Source of the DNA: Blastococcus sp. CT_GayMR20
GTDB taxonomy: Bacteria > Actinomycetota > Actinomycetes > Mycobacteriales > Geodermatophilaceae
DNA length: 64,000 bases
Reading direction: 5' to 3'
Assembly: GCF_004570345.1 (NCBI RefSeq)
Contig: NZ_SPQM01000001.1
Span: 1 to 64,000 of the forward strand
Shown: piece after piece, positions 1 to 6,828 of the stretch
Layout of the letters: the number at the start of each line of letters is the position of its first letter
How positions within the stretch are numbered: position 1 is the stretch's first letter
The notes under the pieces: generated by a model
Databases searched by the model: none
What the model was told of the DNA's origin: nothing
Seen by the model: only the letters and a program-made list of their open reading frames with translations
Position numbers and translations under genes: made by a program

Positions 1-127
1 TGTGCCGCTCCTGGTCGCCGCCGCCGGGCTCCGGTCCGTCGCGACCCAGCCGACCCCGGCTCCCGCGCCGGCCCGTCCGGCGGCCTGTGCCGGGTGCGCC
101 TGCGGGGCCGGCGGCTGCGGAGCCTGA
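1..127 (+). CDS. C-terminal end of an unidentified protein (partial)
   Basis: The second forward frame is open from the window edge to a TGA at 125-127 and gives about 41 residues. They begin with a short hydrophobic stretch (VPLLVAAAGL), pass through a Pro/Ala-rich linker and end in a small Cys/Gly tail (CAGCACGAGGCGA). The pattern looks like the tail of a membrane or metal-handling protein, but the family cannot be named from this fragment. The next frame is also open here, so the choice of frame rests on the hydrophobic-then-Cys pattern and is uncertain. Confidence 0.35.
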   Translation, partial: VPLLVAAAGLRSVATQPTPAPAPARPAACAGCACGAGGCGA

Positions 128-168
128 TCCCGGATCGGTTCCGGCCCGCTCCTGGGTACGGGGCGGGA

Positions 169-260
169 TGTGAGCGGACAGGGGCGTGAGCATCGCAGCG
201 AGCGCCAGCGAGCGAGGAGCGGAGCCCCCGCGGTAGCGAAGGGGACAGTGTGAGCGGACA
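169..260 (+). repeat. 12-bp direct repeat bracketing a short GC-rich element
   Basis: The 12-mer TGTGAGCGGACA occurs at 169-180 and again at 249-260, where it includes the GTG start of the SIR2-like gene. The 68 bases between hold a purine-rich stretch built from repeated GAGCG/GCGAG units and ending in GAAGGGG, which serves as the ribosome binding site. The upstream copy also offers a GTG, but that frame stops at 251-253 after 27 codons. This looks like a duplicated gene start, or a small element flanked by a target duplication. Confidence 0.5.
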
Positions 261-1869
261 CGTCTTCGTGGTCGGCGGGGACCTCACCCGGCTCGCGTGC
301 GACGACGTCCTGGTGCCGACCGACCGCACGCTGCGCGTCGCCCCGGGCTGGTGCCCCCTGCTGCCGGCGGACCTCGTGCGCGAGCAGCACGAGGACGGCG
401 CCTGCGTGGAGCTGGAGTGGTCGGGGACGGGTCGCGTCCTGGCGGTGCCCGGGGACGGCGACCGGCGGATCTGGCTGGTCGACACCGTGGACGACGCGGA
501 CCGCCAGGGCGAGGACGGCCTCGGCTGGCTGCTGGACGGCGCCCGGCAGGCGCTGGCGGCGGTCGCGGAGCGGGAGGTCAGCACGCCCGCGCACGGGCGG
601 GCCCGGCGGCTGGTCGGCCTGCCGGCGCTGGGCACCGGGTGGGGTGGTGCGGCCGGCGAGCGGGGAGCCCTGCTGCAGCGGCTGCTGCCGGTCCTGCGGG
701 AGGCGGCCGGTGAGCACGGGTTCGACGTGGCGCTGGTGCTGCGCGGGCCCAGCGACCTGGCTGCCGCACAGCGGGTGCGGCGCGGTGAGGACGGCGGGTG
801 GGACCTGCCCCCGCACCTGTTCGAGGTCGCCGAGGAGCTGGGGGAGAAGGCGCGGCGCGGGCAGCTCGCGGTGTTCATCGGCGCCGGGGTGAGCGCGGCC
901 GCCGGCCTGCCCACCTGGGAGCAGCTGCTCGGGGAGCTGGCGGAGCGGTCAGGGCTGGACGACGAGCTGCGCGAGGGGCTGTCGCGGCTGCCCCCGCAGG
1001 ACTCCGCCGCGCTGCTGGCCCGGGAGCTCGGACGCGAGCGGCTCGAGGCGTTCGTCAAGGAGCGGTTCGGCCCTGGTTCCTACGCGCTGGCGCATGCGCT
1101 GATCGCCGACCTGCCCGTGCAGGAGTTCGTGACCACCAACTACGACCCCCTCGTCGAGCTGGCGGCCACCGACATCGGACGCGAGGTCCGCGTGCTGCCG
1201 TTCGAGGATGCGGCGCCCGGAGCTCCGTGGCTTTTGAAGCTGCACGGCGACGCCGCCCATCCGGACAGCGTCGTGCTCACGCGCGAGGAGTACCTGCAGT
1301 TCGGCGACACCCGTGCGGCACTGGCCGGCGTGCTGCACTCGCTGCTGCTCACCCGGCACGTCCTGTTCGTCGGCACGTCGATGCTCGACGACGACCTGAT
1401 CCGGATCGCGCACCAGGTGCGCAGCGCACTGCGGATGCAGGGCTCGGCGTCCGGACGTCGCAACGGCACGGTGCTGTCCCTCCGCGAGGACGCCGCGCGC
1501 GCCCGGCTCTGGGAGCGGGACGTCGAGACCGTGGCGATGGGCTCGTCCGACACGTCCCCGGCCGAGGCGGCGCGCCGGCTGGAGGTGCTGCTCGACCTGA
1601 TCGGCTGCCTGTCGACACCACCGACCGGCTACCTGCTCGACCCGGCGTACCGGGGGCTGCTGAGCGAGGAGGAGCGGGCGCTGTCGGCGGCGCTGGCCCG
1701 GGTGGCGGGATCGCTGCCGGAGGACGCCGGCTCGTGGGCCGCCGCGGAGGTCGCCGCCCTGCTCCGGCGGCTGGGGCACGGCGGCTCGACGGCACCGGGG
1801 GAGGGACCGCCCGCCGACGGCGGCACGCGGGGCCGGGACGACCGCGTGCAGGAGCAGCGGCCCGGCTGA
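250..1869 (+). CDS. Macrodomain-like/SIR2 fusion protein, probable NAD-processing effector
   Basis: This 539-residue protein starts with GTG and has a GAAGGGG ribosome site just upstream. The C-terminal two thirds form a SIR2-like Rossmann domain: GAGVSAAAGLPTW (about 211-223), TTNYDP (295-300, with N297), KLHGD (330-334, with H332), VLTREEY (342-348) and FVGTSMLDDDL (373-383). N297 and H332 match the Asn/His pair used by SIR2-type NADases such as ThsA. The N-terminal 180 residues carry LPALGTGWGG (about 124-133), which resembles the ADP-ribose-binding loop of macrodomains. Stand-alone bacterial SIR2_2 proteins are often phage-defence effectors that deplete NAD. An NAD-cleaving plus ADP-ribose-binding architecture is my inference. 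A P450 gene follows after 41 bp; no obvious defence partner is adjacent. Deacetylase activity is less likely because I see no zinc-binding Cys cluster. Confidence 0.75.
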   Translation: MSGHVFVVGGDLTRLACDDVLVPTDRTLRVAPGWCPLLPADLVREQHEDGACVELEWSGTGRVLAVPGDGDRRIWLVDTVDDADRQGEDGLGWLLDGARQALAAVAEREVSTPAHGRARRLVGLPALGTGWGGAAGERGALLQRLLPVLREAAGEHGFDVALVLRGPSDLAAAQRVRRGEDGGWDLPPHLFEVAEELGEKARRGQLAVFIGAGVSAAAGLPTWEQLLGELAERSGLDDELREGLSRLPPQDSAALLARELGRERLEAFVKERFGPGSYALAHALIADLPVQEFVTTNYDPLVELAATDIGREVRVLPFEDAAPGAPWLLKLHGDAAHPDSVVLTREEYLQFGDTRAALAGVLHSLLLTRHVLFVGTSMLDDDLIRIAHQVRSALRMQGSASGRRNGTVLSLREDAARARLWERDVETVAMGSSDTSPAEAARRLEVLLDLIGCLSTPPTGYLLDPAYRGLLSEEERALSAALARVAGSLPEDAGSWAAAEVAALLRRLGHGGSTAPGEGPPADGGTRGRDDRVQEQRPG

Positions 1870-1910
1870 GCCGGAGGTTGCCCGGTGGTCGTCCGGGGCA
1901 CGCAGCGGGC

Positions 1911-3143
1911 ATGGCGCGACCGGAGAACGGCCTGCAGCTGCTCGCCAAGGGCTACGGCTGGCTGCCCGACAGGCGGCGGGCGCTGGGCCGGCGCACCGTG
2001 ACCGCCCGCCTCGGCGGACTGCCGGTGACCGCGATCGAGGGGCCCGACGCCGCCCGGTTCCTCTACGACGAGGACCACGTGCAGCGGGCGCACGCCATCC
2101 CCGAGCCCGTGCAGGGCACGCTCTTCGGCAAGGGTGCGGTGCACACGCTCGACGGCGACGCGCACCGGGTGCGCAAGGCCATGTTCGTCGCGCTGCTGAT
2201 GCGCGAGGACGGGATCGCGTCCCTGGTGCAGCGCGCGACGACGGCGTGGGACGACGCCGTCGTGGAGTGGGCCCGACGGCCGGAGATCGTCCTGCTCGAG
2301 GAGTCCGCCCAGGTTCTCGCCGGCGCGGTGACCCGCTGGGCGGGCGTGCCCGTGAGCGACGACGAGGTGCCCGCTCTCGCGCGCGACCTGCAGGCGATGG
2401 TCGACGGGTTCGCCACCGGCGGGCCCCGTCACTTCCGCGCCCGGCGGGCGCGCGGCCGCCGCGAGAAGTGGCTGGCCCGATCGGTCGAGGAGGTGCGCGC
2501 CGGCACGGCGACGGTCGAGGAAGGGTCGGCGGTCGACGTCGTCGCGCGGCACCGCGACGCCGGGGGCGAGCTGCTGGAGCCGCGGGTGGCCGCGGTCGAG
2601 CTGCTCAACGTCGTCCGGCCGACCACGGCCGTCAGCTGGTTCGTGGCCTTCACGGGGCACGCGCTGATCCGCTGGCCGGAGAACCGGAAGCGGCTGGCCG
2701 ACGGCGATCTGGCGTACGCCGAGGCGTTCGCCCACGAGGTGCGCCGCTTCTACCCGTTCGCGCCGTTCATCGGCGGCCGCGCCCCACGGGAGGTCGAGTG
2801 GGACGGCGAGCGGATCCCGGAGAACTCGATGGTGCTGCTCGACCTCTACGGCCAGAACCACGACCCCGAACTCTGGGGTGACCCGTACGCCTTCCGCCCG
2901 GATCGCTTCCTCGGCCGGGAGATCGGGGCATTCGACCTGGTGCCGCAGGGCGGGGGAGACCCGCGGACCGGGCACCGCTGCCCGGGCGAGCAGATCACGG
3001 TCTCGCTGCTGTCCGCGCTCGCCGTCCGGCTGTCCCGCCTGGAGTACGACGTCCCGGAGCAGGACCTCACGATCGCGCTGCACCGGATCCCTGCCAGGCC
3101 GGCCGGCGGCGTCCGCCTGAAGGTGTGGGGCACCTCCTCCTGA
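1911..3143 (+). CDS. Cytochrome P450, CYP152-like fatty-acid peroxygenase/decarboxylase
   Basis: The 410-residue protein belongs to the H2O2-using fatty-acid P450s (BSbeta, SPalpha, OleT). It has the hallmark R-P pair in the I helix (R236-P237 in NVVRPTTAVSWF), which binds the substrate carboxylate and replaces the usual acid-Thr pair. The K-helix motif is E276-V-R-R279, the segment FYPFAPFIGG follows, and the haem Cys is C357 in GHRCPGE. H78 in GAVHTLDG sits, by eye, where OleT has His85 and the hydroxylating members have Gln, so terminal-alkene formation is possible but unproven. A peroxygenase would need no ferredoxin, and none is nearby. The ATG is chosen because the encoded N-terminus matches the family length; its ribosome site is weak. 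The frame is open much further upstream but there it only shadows the SIR2-like gene. Confidence 0.88.
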   Translation: MARPENGLQLLAKGYGWLPDRRRALGRRTVTARLGGLPVTAIEGPDAARFLYDEDHVQRAHAIPEPVQGTLFGKGAVHTLDGDAHRVRKAMFVALLMREDGIASLVQRATTAWDDAVVEWARRPEIVLLEESAQVLAGAVTRWAGVPVSDDEVPALARDLQAMVDGFATGGPRHFRARRARGRREKWLARSVEEVRAGTATVEEGSAVDVVARHRDAGGELLEPRVAAVELLNVVRPTTAVSWFVAFTGHALIRWPENRKRLADGDLAYAEAFAHEVRRFYPFAPFIGGRAPREVEWDGERIPENSMVLLDLYGQNHDPELWGDPYAFRPDRFLGREIGAFDLVPQGGGDPRTGHRCPGEQITVSLLSALAVRLSRLEYDVPEQDLTIALHRIPARPAGGVRLKVWGTSS

Positions 3144-3148
3144 CAGTT

Positions 3149-3179
3149 GTGCTCTGCTCCGCCGGTGCGGGCAGAGCAC
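3149..3179. terminator. Bidirectional hairpin between convergent genes
   Basis: GTGCTCTGC at 3149-3157 pairs perfectly with GCAGAGCAC at 3171-3179 across a 13-base loop. It lies between the P450 stop on the plus strand and the response-regulator stop on the minus strand. No T-run follows, as is usual for high-GC actinobacteria. Confidence 0.6.
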
Positions 3180-3201
3180 GAGCGTCCGGAGGGCGAGGTG
3201 G

Positions 3202-3864
3202 TCAGGCGCCGGGTGACGGGCCGAGGCCCGCGTCCCGGGCCAGTGCCACCGCTTCCGCGCGGCTGGCCGCGTGCAGCTTGGTGAGGACGTCGGACACCCG
3301 GTTGCGCACCGTCTTCTCCGAGAGGAACAGGCGGGTGGCGATCGCGGCGTTCGGCAGCCCGTGCGCGACCAGGTCCAGCACCTCGCGCTCGCGGTCGGTC
3401 AACTCGGGGAACGGCACGGCGCTCGACCGGCCACGGGAGGACGCGAAGAAGGCGAGCACCCGGTCGGCGATCCGCGGGCCGAACACCGCCTCGGAGCGCG
3501 CGGCGGCGCGCACCGCCCGGGCGATGTCGGCGCCCTCGCTCTCCTTGAGCAGGTAGCCGCGGGCGCCGGCGCGCAGCGCGGCGAACACCGAGTCGTCGTC
3601 GTCGCTCATGGTCAGGACGACGACCGCGGTCTCCGGCTGGGTGGCGGCGATCGTGGCGGTCGCGGGGACTCCGCCGCCGCCCGGCATCCGCAGGTCCATG
3701 AGGACGACGTCGGGCCGCAGGTCAGCGACGACCGCGACCCCCGTCTCGCCGTCCGCGGCCGTGCCCACCACGTCGATGTCGTCGGCGTCCCCGAGGGCGT
3801 CGGCGACACCGTCGCGGTAGACCGGGTGGTCGTCGACGACGACCACCCGGATCGGCGCGGTCAC
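3202..3864 (-). CDS. NarL/LuxR-family response regulator
   Basis: This 220-residue DNA-binding regulator has an N-terminal receiver domain with VVVVDDHPVYRDG acidic residues, the phospho-acceptor Asp in VVLMDLRMPG (about residue 54) and the switch Lys in YLLKES. The C-terminal LuxR helix-turn-helix begins LTDREREVLDLVAHGL and contains IATRLFLSEKTVRNRVS. The GTG start overlaps the stop of the kinase gene by four bases, so the two are translationally coupled and form a cognate pair. The signal is unknown. A longer merged minus-strand reading through the kinase is only a frame shadow. Confidence 0.92.
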   Translation of the reverse strand: MTAPIRVVVVDDHPVYRDGVADALGDADDIDVVGTAADGETGVAVVADLRPDVVLMDLRMPGGGGVPATATIAATQPETAVVVLTMSDDDDSVFAALRAGARGYLLKESEGADIARAVRAAARSEAVFGPRIADRVLAFFASSRGRSSAVPFPELTDREREVLDLVAHGLPNAAIATRLFLSEKTVRNRVSDVLTKLHAASRAEAVALARDAGLGPSPGA

Positions 3865-5903
3865 CGGGCCGCCAGGGGCAGCCGGGCGCGGACCGTCGTG
3901 CCGGCGCCGGACGCCGTCGTCACGTCGAGGCTGCCGCCGAGCTCGGCCGCCCGCTCCCGCATGCTCGTCGACCCCACCCCGGGGACGGCGTCGGCCGGCA
4001 CGCCGCGGCCGTCGTCGGAGATCTCCACGAGCAGATCGTCGCCGGAGAGCCCGAGGGCGACCGTGCAGGTCGCCGCCCCGGCGTGGCGGACGGCGTTGGC
4101 GACCGCCTCGGTGGCGATCCGGTAGGCCGCGACCTCGACCGCGGCCCGCAGCGTCGGGAGCGCCTCGGCCGACACGCTGACGCGGGCGGGGTCCGCCGTC
4201 CCGCCGGGACCGCCCGTCGTCACCGGCAGCCGGTAGGCGGCGACGTGCTCGCGCAGCGCGTCGACCAGCCCGAGCTCGTCGAGGGCCGGCGGCCGCAGGT
4301 CGTCCACGGCCCGGCGGACGGCGGCGACGGTCCGGCGCATCTGGTCGCGCAGCCGGCCGGCGAAGGCCGCCATCTCCGGCTCGCCGGACAGCCGGCCGGT
4401 GAGGCGTTCCAGCTGCAGCGCCATGCCCGCGAGCTCCGGGCCGACGCCGTCGTGCAGGTCGTGCCGCAGCCGGCGGCGCTCCTCCTCCCGCCCGGCGACG
4501 ATCCGCTCCCGGCTGGCCTGCAGGTCGGCGACCAGCCCGGCCGCCCAGGCCAGCGCGGCGGCGCGGCGGGCGGCGTCGTCCAGGGCGTCCCGCTCGGACC
4601 GTCGCCAGCGCTCGCCGGGATGGCGGTGAGTGACGGCGAACCGCCCGACGTCCTGGCCCAGGGAGGTCAGCGGCCAGGTGTCGACGTCGCCGGTGAGCCG
4701 GGCGTCGGTGGCGCAGGCGACCGAGGGCAGCCGCGGGTCGGCCGGCTCGATCGCCACCGCGGGCAGCCGGAGCACCCGGGCGACCTCGTCGGCCAGGGCC
4801 TGGAGCGCCTCGCTGGGAGCCGCGGCCGAGTCCAGGGTCGAGCCGAGCCGGGTGGCGACCGCGAACGGGTCGCGCCGCTCGCCGTAGAGCAGCCGGTCGA
4901 CCGCCCGCTGCGCCCGTTCCCAGCCCGCCGCGGCGCCGATCGCGGCCAGCGCCGTCAGCGCGACGGCGATGCGGCGCTGCCCGGCGGTCAGTTCGCCGAG
5001 CAGGCCCACGACGACGGCGTAGGCGATCAGCAGGATGCCGGACAGGACGCTGAACACCACCGCCCGGCTGATGACCTGGCCGACGTCGAACAGGCCGTGC
5101 CGCAGGACCGCGACGGCGACCGCCAGGGGAAGCGCGGCGAACCCGACGGCGAACAGCGTGCTGGAGATCACCGGCAGGTCGAGCACGACGGAGGCGATCG
5201 CGCAGACGAAGAGGACGGACTCGCCGAGCAGGAGCCACTGCAGGCGGGCCCGTTCGGTGCCCTCGGCCCGCCGCATCCGCACCAGCTGGGCGGCGACCCC
5301 GACCCCGCCGCCGACCAGGAAGGCGGTGAAGGAGCACAGGAGCAGCACGAGGTTGATCCACAGCCCGACGGCCAGGGGGTTCTCGAACGCGGGCGCGTAG
5401 TCCAGCGGGCCGCTCCGGAACATCGCGGCGAGGGTGCCGACGACGACCACGGTGCCGAGCACCCGGGCGATCCGGCGCCACCGCGGCGAGGGCAGCGTGC
5501 CGTCGGGGAAGTACAGCGGGACGAGCGCGACGATCACGTAGTACGGGACGAAGCCCCACGCGGCCAGCCACGCGGCGAACGAGGCGCCTGGGCCGGCGGT
5601 GGTGCCGGCGAGCGCCACGTACTCGCTCGCCAGCAGGTAGGGCCCCGTGACGACGCTGACCATGAGCAGCCAGCCGACGCGATTGCCGGGCTGCCGGCCG
5701 AGCACGAGGGCGGCCACCAGCGGATAAAGCAGGCCGAGGGTGGCGTCACCGGCGTCGACCGGTCGCCCACGTTCGGCCAGGGCGCCCACGGCGATCGCGA
5801 CCAGCGTGCAGCCGACGCCGAGCGCGGCGAGGATCCCCGGCACCCAGCGAGGCACGCCGGGCGCGGGGGAGCGGCGGTCGGTCGCACCCGGCACGGCCGA
5901 CAT
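3861..5903 (-). CDS. Membrane sensor histidine kinase (HisKA_3 type)
   Basis: The 680-residue kinase has about eight hydrophobic segments in its first 320 residues, a GAF-like stretch, a short helix, then the NarX/DesK-type phospho-acceptor box with the His in RHDLHDGVGPE. The ATPase domain follows, with the N box at EAVANAVRHAG, the G1 box in ISDDGRGVP and the G2 region in GSTSMRERAAELGG. It should autophosphorylate and pass phosphate to the overlapping response regulator. The ATG at 5903 is preferred because it starts a basic N-terminus just ahead of the first membrane segment and has GGCAGG upstream; the frame is open further upstream, so an earlier start cannot be excluded. The sensory stimulus cannot be read from the sequence. 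The next gene is divergent, with a 181-bp shared control region. Confidence 0.9.
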   Translation of the reverse strand: MSAVPGATDRRSPAPGVPRWVPGILAALGVGCTLVAIAVGALAERGRPVDAGDATLGLLYPLVAALVLGRQPGNRVGWLLMVSVVTGPYLLASEYVALAGTTAGPGASFAAWLAAWGFVPYYVIVALVPLYFPDGTLPSPRWRRIARVLGTVVVVGTLAAMFRSGPLDYAPAFENPLAVGLWINLVLLLCSFTAFLVGGGVGVAAQLVRMRRAEGTERARLQWLLLGESVLFVCAIASVVLDLPVISSTLFAVGFAALPLAVAVAVLRHGLFDVGQVISRAVVFSVLSGILLIAYAVVVGLLGELTAGQRRIAVALTALAAIGAAAGWERAQRAVDRLLYGERRDPFAVATRLGSTLDSAAAPSEALQALADEVARVLRLPAVAIEPADPRLPSVACATDARLTGDVDTWPLTSLGQDVGRFAVTHRHPGERWRRSERDALDDAARRAAALAWAAGLVADLQASRERIVAGREEERRRLRHDLHDGVGPELAGMALQLERLTGRLSGEPEMAAFAGRLRDQMRRTVAAVRRAVDDLRPPALDELGLVDALREHVAAYRLPVTTGGPGGTADPARVSVSAEALPTLRAAVEVAAYRIATEAVANAVRHAGAATCTVALGLSGDDLLVEISDDGRGVPADAVPGVGSTSMRERAAELGGSLDVTTASGAGTTVRARLPLAAR

Positions 5904-6084
5904 CCTGCCTGCCTCTGCCCGGATCCGGGAGAGCCCTGCAGCGAAAGAGCGCCGCCCCGGACGGGGCGCCCGGGAGATCGGGACGGCCGTCCCTGGGATC
6001 GGGGACGCGGGGCGGGCGAATCTCTTCCCCGGAGCCAGACCCCCTGGGAATCCCGGACGACAGACACCCTGGAAGGACCGAACG

Positions 6085-6774
6085 ATGACCACCTCGACCG
6101 AGCTGCCGGCCGCCGCACCGGAGACCGAGCTCACGCCCGACACCCGCTTCCGCCGGGTCGGCGGCGCCCTCTCCCTGATGGCCTCGGGGACGCTCGTCTT
6201 CGCGAGCCTGCTGATGATCCCCTACGAGAACCAGACGGTCGCCCAGTACCTGCAGACCGGCGTGGACCACCGGACGAACATCCTGTGGGCCGCCGTCGTC
6301 CTGCACTTCGGCTACCTGCTCCTGGTGCCGGCGGCGTTCACGCTGATCCGCCTGGCGCGCCGGCGGAACCCGAGGACGTCGATCGTCGCAACGGTGCTCA
6401 GCGGCCTCGGCATGGGCCTGTCCGGCATCGTCGTCGTCGACTTCTACGACGTGGCCCTGGCCAACGCGCTGCCCGCCGACGAGGCGCTGCGCATCTTCGA
6501 CCTGGCCGGCAGCTACGGCCAGGGCGGCCTCGTCGCGGCCCCGTCGGTGATCGGCATGGCCCTGGGCATCAACCTCGCGATGTACGTCGCCTGGAGGGCC
6601 CGGGCCATCCCGGTGTTCCCGCTGGTGCTCAGCGTCGTCGGCTGGCTGGTGTTCACCTTCTTCTCCGGTGACGCGTGGCTGCCCTCGCTCGGCAGCGGCC
6701 TGGTCGCGATCGGCATGGCGTGGGCCGGCGTCATCGTCTACAAGATGCGCGACGAGATCTGGGCGCGCCTGTGA
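6085..6774 (+). CDS. Hypothetical multi-pass membrane protein
   Basis: The 229-residue protein shows about six hydrophobic segments: ALSLMASGTLVFASLLMI, ILWAAVVLHFGYLLLVPAAF, IVATVLSGLGMGLSGIVVV, GLVAAPSVIGMALGINLAMY, VFPLVLSVVGWLVFTFF and LGSGLVAIGMAWAGVIVY. There is no catalytic motif that I recognise. It is read divergently from the two-component genes and could be a target of them, which is inference from position only. The ATG follows GGAAGGACCGAACG, a good ribosome site. It ends in front of a strong hairpin. Confidence 0.75.
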   Translation: MTTSTELPAAAPETELTPDTRFRRVGGALSLMASGTLVFASLLMIPYENQTVAQYLQTGVDHRTNILWAAVVLHFGYLLLVPAAFTLIRLARRRNPRTSIVATVLSGLGMGLSGIVVVDFYDVALANALPADEALRIFDLAGSYGQGGLVAAPSVIGMALGINLAMYVAWRARAIPVFPLVLSVVGWLVFTFFSGDAWLPSLGSGLVAIGMAWAGVIVYKMRDEIWARL

Positions 6775-6790
6775 TCCCTACGCAGCACCG

Positions 6791-6826
6791 GGAGGGTCCG
6801 GCAGCGAACTCGCTGCCGGGCCCTCC
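6791..6826. terminator. 16-bp stem bidirectional terminator
   Basis: GGAGGGTCCGGCAGCG (6791-6806) pairs with CGCTGCCGGGCCCTCC (6811-6826) with one G-T wobble and a 4-base loop. It separates the convergent membrane-protein and HelR-like genes. Confidence 0.8.
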
Positions 6827-6828
6827 TG

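Noticed and set aside
798..1910. Long upstream extension of the P450 frame
   Set aside because: It is an Ala/Arg-rich shadow of the SIR2-like gene; true P450 homology begins at 1,911.
250..3143. SIR2-like gene and CYP152 gene as one defence operon
   Set aside because: They are adjacent in the same direction, but a fatty-acid P450 has no known role in defence and the 41-bp gap shows no coupling.
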